Below, piece after piece: positions 1 to 5,663 of a stretch of DNA of 8,239 bases (positions are counted from its first letter, which is position 1; each line of letters starts with the position of its first letter). Position numbers and translations under genes: made by a program. A model generated the notes under the pieces. It was not told where the DNA came from, made no database searches, and worked only from the letters and a program-made list of their open reading frames with translations. Location: assembly GCA_964458185.1 (NCBI GenBank), contig CAYWFG010000043.1:1-8239 (forward strand). Reading direction: 5' to 3'. Source of the DNA: AB-137-C09 sp964458185 (lineage in GTDB: Bacteria > Pseudomonadota > Zetaproteobacteria > Mariprofundales > Mariprofundaceae).

Positions 1-27
1 CGCAGAATGACAGGGTAAACTTCGGGC

Positions 28-123
28 TTTCCTTTTAAGACGGGACAAGCTGCAATTAAAAAAGTGATTTTCTAACATGCTGTAAGCCCTTGATTTTATT
101 GCTGTCCCGTCTTAAAAGGGAAA
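28..123. repeat. Short element with inverted terminal repeats (MITE-like or long stem-loop)
   Basis: A perfect 17-base arm, CCTTTTAAGACGGGACA at 31-47, recurs as its reverse complement at 103-119. The pairing extends outward through TTT/AAA (28-30, 121-123) with one extra C in the right arm. It extends inward through GCAAT-like bases if a four-base insertion is allowed in the left arm. The 55-base AT-rich centre has no gene. The layout fits a non-autonomous miniature element or the relic of an insertion sequence. No convincing target duplication flanks it. It lies 13 bases beyond the stop of the minus-strand ATPase/nuclease gene, so as RNA it could also fold and end that transcript, although the loop is long for a normal terminator. 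Confidence 0.6.
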
Positions 124-135
124 CTCAAATATCTA

Positions 136-1905
136 TTACAGCACCTTCTTCCACAACAAACGCTCAAAGCCCACAGCCACCACAGCAAAACTGCATAGTT
201 TCATACGCTTGCCATATTTCTTTTGCAATGCAGGAATATAATATTGTAATTGTTCATCTGCCGCTAAAAATGCTTTGCTCACCATAGGCAAAGCGTAAAG
301 CGCGTCATCGCTGGCATCGGCGACTTCTTTGCCTGTCAGCCCCGTTGCCGTTATTTTAATAAACTTAAATTCCATCAATACATCAAAAATACCATAATGG
401 CGCATATCAGGGCGCACAATCATGCTTAAATCGGCATAACCACGGTTTAGTTCAGGTTCGGAATCCATGATGAACAACACATCGTTAAACAAACTGGCAA
501 GAAAAGCTGTTTTGATCGTTAGCTCATCGCTCCAACGGTAATCGCGGTTGCTGAATGTTTTGAATATAGATTGTTGCAGCAGCGTGCAAAGGGGGAGGAT
601 ATTTGCGTCTAAATAGAGTTGCCTTGCTGCACTGAGCCGATATTCTTCAATATTAGGGAAACATTCGGCACGAACTTCCTCAACAAACAATCTGCGCATC
701 ACCAAGTTAGGAATACGTAAGCCCACTTCTGTGGGGTACGGGGATTTTGTGTGCGTTAATGCCCCCAAATAATACAACAACGAGAGCAGCCCCACTTGAT
801 CGTGTTGTTGCTCAAGCATACGGCGTACGCTAAAGCGTTCGGATATTTGAGGGATCGTTAATACTTGATTATCATCCAACGCCTTGCCAATCACGTCCGC
901 ACCACTGCCCATGCGGGCAATATAATGAATTTTATTGCGATCCATCGCCAAATTTTCATCGAGAATATTTTCAGGGAATTCACCATACATATAAAAGTGC
1001 CGTAAAAAATACAATGCCATTGTTGGATTATAAACATGATCATTGGCTTTTCGGGAAAAGCGATAACCATTGTAAAAGGTGCGCATCATCGTCAAAGCAT
1101 CAGTCACTTGATCTTCAGCGAGGGCATGCTCTTGAGCAATACATGTCAGTATTTCAACTATCTCACCTTCCACAAAACCACAGAGGGTGTTAAAATCGGG
1201 TAACAAATAGATGTTGGATGCCACATTGTATGCCGAAGTAATATCACTCATCGCAATCGGCGACACACCCGTAATAAATACCCGCTCCAAGCCCATGCCC
1301 GCCGATGCCCCTTTAACGGCTTTAAATATAGCACGGACTGCCCCTTCACCATGCAACAGTGTTGTATAATGATGATCACCGCTGCCCATCATTAGCTCAT
1401 TGGCAAAGTTATCGTATTCATCAATGAGTAAATAAAGTTTTAATCCAGCGTTGTTGATCGCATTAACCAATGACTCGAACGAAGCAATGGCATTCTCTGG
1501 TGTGATACGCACAGGGTGTTGAATGTAATGTTCATAGTATTGTAGCAGATGCTCAATGCGTCCGTTAATATGCTGATGCAGACCACGGCTGATATCTGCC
1601 GCATTGCCCTCGGCACTCACCAACGAGAAATCCCAACGCATCACCACATAACGATTATGCAAGGGCGTGGGGTGTTTACCAATCGCTAAATGCCCAAACA
1701 ACGAATCAAAATGATCTTTTTTAGCTATGTCGTAATAATTCTCCAGCATCGAAAGGCATAAACTTTTGCCAAAACGACGCGGACGTAAAAATATCAGTTG
1801 TTGCCCTGCTCGTTCAATGGCAGGAATTAAATGCGTGCGATCTACATATAAAAGTTTATTGTCTATAATGTATTGAAAATCAGAAACACCATAAGGAAAT
1901 TGCAT
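136..1905 (-). CDS. AAA-ATPase-like / PD-(D/E)XK nuclease-like protein
   Basis: A 589-residue protein of the widespread AAA-ATPase_like plus PD-(D/E)XK (DUF1703-type) family, whose biological role is not established. The N-terminus has the family opening (FPYGVSDF at 3-10, YVDRT at 20-24). It is followed by the P-loop FLRPRRFGKS (39-48), where the first Walker A glycine is replaced, as is usual in this family. The Walker B-like LLIDEYDNF lies near 159-167, the conserved ITGVSPI near 211-217 and FYNGYRF at 277-283. The C-terminal part holds the nuclease-like core: Asp492 in YADLSMIV, then Glu512-x-Lys514 in LMEFKF, so the putative metal site looks intact. I chose the ATG at 1905 because the family consensus starts right there. 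A longer reading up to 2007 would overlap the hydrolase gene and adds unconserved, Cys-rich sequence. An ATG at 1926 is a second option. The ribosome site is weak (GGGGTG). There is no signal peptide. It lies 22 bases downstream of the hydrolase gene and is probably co-transcribed with it. The family call is firm; the function is unknown. Confidence 0.88.
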   Translation of the reverse strand: MQFPYGVSDFQYIIDNKLLYVDRTHLIPAIERAGQQLIFLRPRRFGKSLCLSMLENYYDIAKKDHFDSLFGHLAIGKHPTPLHNRYVVMRWDFSLVSAEGNAADISRGLHQHINGRIEHLLQYYEHYIQHPVRITPENAIASFESLVNAINNAGLKLYLLIDEYDNFANELMMGSGDHHYTTLLHGEGAVRAIFKAVKGASAGMGLERVFITGVSPIAMSDITSAYNVASNIYLLPDFNTLCGFVEGEIVEILTCIAQEHALAEDQVTDALTMMRTFYNGYRFSRKANDHVYNPTMALYFLRHFYMYGEFPENILDENLAMDRNKIHYIARMGSGADVIGKALDDNQVLTIPQISERFSVRRMLEQQHDQVGLLSLLYYLGALTHTKSPYPTEVGLRIPNLVMRRLFVEEVRAECFPNIEEYRLSAARQLYLDANILPLCTLLQQSIFKTFSNRDYRWSDELTIKTAFLASLFNDVLFIMDSEPELNRGYADLSMIVRPDMRHYGIFDVLMEFKFIKITATGLTGKEVADASDDALYALPMVSKAFLAADEQLQYYIPALQKKYGKRMKLCSFAVVAVGFERLLWKKVL

Positions 1906-1927
1906 CTTACACCCCGTCACTATCATT

Positions 1928-2551
1928 TTATCGCCGCTCAAGCAGATCACGCAACAACGCTTGCAACATAGCATCATGCTGCGGAAAAAAATGCCCTGCC
2001 CCCGCAATACTGTGCCAATCTATATTGGGGCAATGCGTTGCCCATGCTTGCAATGCGTTAAAAGGTACAATCTCATCGTCTTCGGCGGCAATGACCATGC
2101 ATGGGGCGTGATTGCTGCGTGTTGCCATGAATGAAAAATTATGCATGTGTACCGCTGGGGCAACGGCAATCATGTGCGCAACGCTGGGGTGATTGCTGGC
2201 AGCTTGCAGCCCTGCATAACAACCAAACGAAAAACCAGCTAACCATAGCGGTGCATCGGGGGCTTTGTGTTGGAGAAATGCCAATGCTGAGCTGGCATCG
2301 TCAGTTTCTCCTTTGCCGTTATCCCACACACCTTCGCTACGCTCAACCCCGCGAAAATTAAAACGCAAGGTGCTGCATCCTGCATCGCCAAAGGCTCGCG
2401 CCATCCAATAGACTACCTTGTTGCGCATGGTGCCACCGTACAAGGGATGAGGGTGACATAATACCACCGCAGGGCAGTCTTTTTTACCCTGCTGATAAAT
2501 AGCCTGTAATTGCCCCGCAGGACCATCAATAAATAAAGATTGTTGTTGCAT
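1928..2551 (-). CDS. Alpha/beta hydrolase (COG2945-like)
   Basis: A 207-residue cytoplasmic serine hydrolase of the small, lidless alpha/beta type. The family mark HPHPLYGGTM is at 33-42 and FNFRGVERSEG at 64-74. The nucleophile elbow GFSFG (106-110) places the catalytic Ser at 108. The acid is probably Asp159 in EDDEIVP, and the His is 187 in GAGHFF, so the triad is complete. Members are annotated as predicted esterases or dienelactone-hydrolase relatives; the substrate cannot be read from sequence. Length is normal for the family. The ATG at 2551 fits the usual N-terminus, though no good Shine-Dalgarno precedes it. The gene is divergent from htpX with a 93-base spacer and leads into the ATPase/nuclease gene 22 bases downstream. 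The pairing may be fortuitous, since the two have no known shared pathway. Confidence 0.88.
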   Translation of the reverse strand: MQQQSLFIDGPAGQLQAIYQQGKKDCPAVVLCHPHPLYGGTMRNKVVYWMARAFGDAGCSTLRFNFRGVERSEGVWDNGKGETDDASSALAFLQHKAPDAPLWLAGFSFGCYAGLQAASNHPSVAHMIAVAPAVHMHNFSFMATRSNHAPCMVIAAEDDEIVPFNALQAWATHCPNIDWHSIAGAGHFFPQHDAMLQALLRDLLERR

Positions 2552-2586
2552 AGCGCAAAACTACAACGCCATACCACCTTGTCACC

Positions 2587-2615
2587 CTTGAAAAAAGGTG
2601 TGCCTGCCCCCATAT
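2587..2615 (+). promoter_or_regulatory. Sigma-32 (heat-shock) promoter of htpX
   Basis: The -35 box CTTGAAA (2587-2593) and the -10 box CCCCATAT (2608-2615) are separated by 14 bases. This matches the E. coli RpoH consensus CTTGAAA-N(13-14)-CCCCATnT at every fixed position. Transcription should start near 2621-2624, leaving a leader of about 22 bases that contains the htpX ribosome site. htpX is itself a known heat-shock gene. htpG follows with no promoter of its own visible, so it is probably read from here too. Confidence 0.85.
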
Positions 2616-2631
2616 TAGGCATCAACCCGAT

Positions 2632-2636
2632 GGAGG
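2632..2636 (+). promoter_or_regulatory. Ribosome binding site of htpX
   Basis: GGAGG followed by eight T residues and then the ATG at 2645. It settles the htpX start. The reading frame is open further upstream, to 2540, but that would begin before the sigma-32 promoter. The in-frame ATG at 2630 overlaps the GGAGG itself. Confidence 0.85.
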
Positions 2637-2644
2637 TTTTTTTT

Positions 2645-3568
2645 ATGAAGTCATTTAAAGGCATAGCCTTGTTGATTATTACCAACTTGCTTATTTTTCT
2701 TACGCTTGCGATTACAGGCAATATTTTAATATACTTTGTGCTGCCCATGATCGGCATTGATGTGCGCGGCAGCGTTGCCACCAGTCAATTTGCTTGGGCG
2801 ATGGTGTTTGGTTTTGGTGGTGCTTTTATTTCGTTGTTTTTATCCAAGTTTATGGTCAAACGCAGCATGAAAATGCAACAAGTGACCGACCCACAAACAG
2901 CAAAAGAAGCTATTGTGTTTAATACCGTAAAAGAGCTGTCTGAACGCGAAGGCATTAAGATGCCTGAAGTTTGGGTGTATTGGGATGATTCGCCGAATGC
3001 CTTTGCCACAGGGCCAACCCGCAACAGCGCAATGGTGGCAGTGTCATCAGGTTTAGCGATGAACTTAACCGATGATGAACTCAAAGCGGTGTTGGCTCAC
3101 GAAGTGGGGCATATTGCTAACGGCGACATGCTTGCGACGACTTTATTACAAGGTCTGCTGAATACCTTTGTTTACTTCTTTGCCTCCATGATTGCGCGTC
3201 TAATTGCATCACTCGCTTCAAACGATGAAGAAGGCGGCATGAACATGATTGTTTATTTCGTTATTGATATTGCTTTGCAAATTTTATTTTCCATCTTGGC
3301 ATCCATTGTTGTTTGTTGGTTTTCGCGCAAACGCGAGTTCCGTGCTGATGCCTATGCCGCTGATGCACTGGGTGCTGATTCGATGATTCGTGCGTTGCGT
3401 AAAATTGAATTGTTGTCTCAACAAGCCATCCCGCAAGAAGAAGTTGATGAAAAAGATGCCCTTGCAACAATGAAGATTTATGGCGCACATGGCACAATGG
3501 CTGGCTTGTTTGCTACCCATCCTGCCATTGACGATCGTGTGGCAGCATTAAAACAACGTTCGCGTTGA
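2645..3568 (+). CDS. htpX: Protease HtpX (inner-membrane zinc metalloprotease)
   Basis: A 307-residue M48-family protease that degrades misfolded or damaged inner-membrane proteins alongside FtsH; E. coli HtpX has 293 residues. Two N-terminal membrane segments (about 6-33 and 48-68) are followed by the cytosolic protease domain. The zinc motif HEVGH is at 152-156 with Glu153 catalytic, and the third zinc ligand is probably Glu231 in REFRAD. Two more hydrophobic segments (about 165-190 and 202-227) lie between them. The C-terminal family motif LFATHPAIDDRVAAL is present near 288-302. All key residues are intact. It is the first gene of a unit with htpG, which begins 36 bases after its stop, and is headed by a strong sigma-32 promoter. 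Identification is firm. Confidence 0.97.
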   Translation: MKSFKGIALLIITNLLIFLTLAITGNILIYFVLPMIGIDVRGSVATSQFAWAMVFGFGGAFISLFLSKFMVKRSMKMQQVTDPQTAKEAIVFNTVKELSEREGIKMPEVWVYWDDSPNAFATGPTRNSAMVAVSSGLAMNLTDDELKAVLAHEVGHIANGDMLATTLLQGLLNTFVYFFASMIARLIASLASNDEEGGMNMIVYFVIDIALQILFSILASIVVCWFSRKREFRADAYAADALGADSMIRALRKIELLSQQAIPQEEVDEKDALATMKIYGAHGTMAGLFATHPAIDDRVAALKQRSR

Positions 3569-3593
3569 TTGTTCTAAAAAATTACATAACCCT

Positions 3594-3600
3594 AAGGAGA
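3594..3600 (+). promoter_or_regulatory. Ribosome binding site of htpG
   Basis: AAGGAGA lies four bases before the ATG at 3605 and fixes the start. The 36-base htpX-htpG gap holds this site but no recognisable promoter or terminator, which supports joint transcription. Confidence 0.8.
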
Positions 3601-3604
3601 ACGC

Positions 3605-5524
3605 ATGAGCGATACCCCGACCAAAGAAACACACCGTTTTGAAACGGAGGTCACCCAATTATTGGATCTGATGATCCATTCCTTGTATTCCAACAAGGAA
3701 ATTTTCCTTCGTGAATTGATCTCCAATGCTTCAGATGCTGCCGATAAGCTTCGTTTTGAAGCGACCACGGATGATGCCTTGTTTGAGGGCGAGTCTGACC
3801 TTCATGTTTATATTGAAGTCAATGAAGAAGCGCGCACGATTACTGTTCGTGATAATGGCATTGGTATGAATCATGATGAAGTGATTGCCAATATTGGCAC
3901 GATTGCCAGCTCTGGAACCCGCGAGTTTTTTGATAAACTCACAGGCGATAGCAAAAACGATGCGCACCTTATTGGGCAGTTTGGTGTTGGTTTTTATTCA
4001 TCTTTTTTGATTGCAGATCATGTCACGCTAGAAACGCGCCGTGCGGGGCTTACCCATGAACACGGAGTACGTTGGGAATCAACAGGCGATGGTAATTATA
4101 CTATCGAAACTGTAGATCGTGCCATGCGTGGTACTGAAATTACACTGCATTTGCGTGAAGATGCCGATGAGTTTTTACAATCCTACCGTTTGCGCACCAT
4201 CATCAACAAGTATGCCGATCATATTCCTTTTCCTATTCGCATGACCACCACCAAGTCAGTCGAAAGCGAGAATGAAGACGAAGAAGCAACCACCGTTGAA
4301 GCCATTGAAACGGTCAATCAGGCATCCGCGCTATGGACTCGCTCTAAGTCAGAACTCAGTGATGATGATTATATTAACTTTTACAAACATGTTGGGCATG
4401 ATTTTGAACCCCCCATGGAATGGCTGCATCAACGGCTAGAAGGGAAGTATGAATACACACTGTTGTTGTATTTGCCTAAGCGTGCGCCGTTTGATTTGTG
4501 GCAGGCTGATGGTAAGCATGGCGTAAAACTCTATGTTCGCCGTGTATTCATCATGGAAGCCAGCGAAGATTTGTTGCCTAAATACTTGCGCTTTATGCGC
4601 GGCGTGATGGACACCAACGATTTGCCCTTGAATGTTTCGCGTGAAATCCTCCAACACAGCCCAGCGATGGAAGCGATGAAAAAAGGCGCGACCAAGCGTG
4701 TTTTGGCTATGTTTGAGTCTCTGGCGAAAAAAGAGGGTGATGGCTACAATGAGTTTTGGCAACAATTTGGTAACTGCCTGAAAGAAGGCATCATTGATGA
4801 TTTTGGCAACAAAGAACACCTTGCAGGTTTGTTGCGTTTTGCTTCAGCAGGTCATGAATCTAGCACCGATAAACAAACGATTTCATTGGCAGACTACGTT
4901 GCTCGCATGGCAGAAGGGCAAGAAAAAATCTATTATATCACGACTGAATCTTTGGCAGCAGCCAAAAACAGTCCGCATTTAGAGATTTTCCGCAAAAAAG
5001 GCATTGAAGTATTGTTGATGCATGATCGCATTGATGAATGGTTGGTTTCGCACCTGCATGAATTTGATGGTAAGTCATTGCAATCTATTGCCAAAGGCGA
5101 GCTTGATCTCTCTGGCATTGGCGATAAAGAAGAAGATGACGAAGCCCGTGCCGAGCAAGATAAAGCTGCCGAACCGATCGCTGAAAAAATTCAAGCCGTG
5201 TTGCAAGATAAAGTGAAAAGTGTGCGTGTAACCCACCGTTTAACCGAATCACCTGCATGTTTGATTTCAGACAATATGGACATGAGCATCAATATGGAGC
5301 GCATTTTAAAAGAGGCAGGGCAATCAGCACCTGATGTGAAGCCTATTTTAGAAATCAACCCTGAACATACGCTTATTGCACGTATTGGCACATTAGACGA
5401 TGATGATGCCGTGGCAGAGTGGGCTGCGGTTTTGTTTGATCAAGCGGTACTGGCTGAAGGCGCATTGCCTGAAGATCCCGCAGGTTTTGTTCGCCGCATG
5501 AACGCGATGCTTGCCAAGGCATAG
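3605..5524 (+). CDS. htpG: Chaperone protein HtpG (Hsp90)
   Basis: A 639-residue bacterial Hsp90, close to the 624 of E. coli, acting as a cytosolic ATP-dependent homodimeric chaperone with DnaK. The N-terminal GHKL ATPase domain (about 8-215) shows the full set of motifs: ELISNASDA with catalytic Glu37 and Asn41, DNGIGM (83-88), GTIASSGT (98-105) and GQFGVGFYS (124-132). A short acidic linker (about 219-234) leads to the middle domain. That domain has RRVFIMEASEDLLPKYLRF (312-330) and NVSRE, whose Arg346 should reach the ATP gamma-phosphate. A second charged stretch (507-523) precedes the C-terminal dimerisation domain, which includes SPACLISDNMDMS. As in other bacterial forms, there is no MEEVD tail. 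It is likely transcribed with htpX from the sigma-32 promoter, and a perfect hairpin follows eight bases after the stop. Nothing is truncated. Confidence 0.98.
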   Translation: MSDTPTKETHRFETEVTQLLDLMIHSLYSNKEIFLRELISNASDAADKLRFEATTDDALFEGESDLHVYIEVNEEARTITVRDNGIGMNHDEVIANIGTIASSGTREFFDKLTGDSKNDAHLIGQFGVGFYSSFLIADHVTLETRRAGLTHEHGVRWESTGDGNYTIETVDRAMRGTEITLHLREDADEFLQSYRLRTIINKYADHIPFPIRMTTTKSVESENEDEEATTVEAIETVNQASALWTRSKSELSDDDYINFYKHVGHDFEPPMEWLHQRLEGKYEYTLLLYLPKRAPFDLWQADGKHGVKLYVRRVFIMEASEDLLPKYLRFMRGVMDTNDLPLNVSREILQHSPAMEAMKKGATKRVLAMFESLAKKEGDGYNEFWQQFGNCLKEGIIDDFGNKEHLAGLLRFASAGHESSTDKQTISLADYVARMAEGQEKIYYITTESLAAAKNSPHLEIFRKKGIEVLLMHDRIDEWLVSHLHEFDGKSLQSIAKGELDLSGIGDKEEDDEARAEQDKAAEPIAEKIQAVLQDKVKSVRVTHRLTESPACLISDNMDMSINMERILKEAGQSAPDVKPILEINPEHTLIARIGTLDDDDAVAEWAAVLFDQAVLAEGALPEDPAGFVRRMNAMLAKA

Positions 5525-5531
5525 TCTTCTT

Positions 5532-5563
5532 CCACATTCCCACGCGCTGGCGTGGGAATGTGG
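5532..5563. terminator. Perfect hairpin after htpG (terminator or REP-type repeat)
   Basis: The arms CCACATTCCCACGC (5532-5545) and its exact complement (5550-5563) form a 14-bp stem around the tetraloop GCTG. It starts eight bases after the htpG stop, so it can end or stabilise the htpX-htpG transcript. No T-run follows, so it is not a classic intrinsic terminator. The core TTCCCACGC...GCGTGGGAA resembles dispersed intergenic palindromes found in many copies in some gammaproteobacteria. It may therefore be a mobile REP-like unit that also serves as a transcript end. The symmetry makes the strand undecidable. Confidence 0.65.
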
Positions 5564-5663
5564 GGTATAAAGTTATTTAAAAACCACCCTATCTTAATCA
5601 ACACTTAAGCAAACGTTACCGTGAAATTTACAGAATGCATAAAATCGGTTATTAATCGCCCCC

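Noticed and set aside
1906..2007. N-terminal extension of the ATPase/nuclease gene up to an ATG at 2007
   Set aside because: It would overlap the 3' end of the hydrolase gene by about 80 bases and adds 34 residues with no family similarity; homologues start at the FPYGVSDF motif.
2540..2644. Upstream extension of htpX by 35 residues
   Set aside because: It would start before the sigma-32 promoter, and the GGAGG site at 2632-2636 clearly serves the ATG at 2645, where HtpX homologues begin.
5616..5644. Possible sigma-70 promoter for lon (TTACCG, then CATAAA/ATAAAA)
   Set aside because: Only about three of six and four of six consensus matches in an AT-rich stretch; too weak to annotate.
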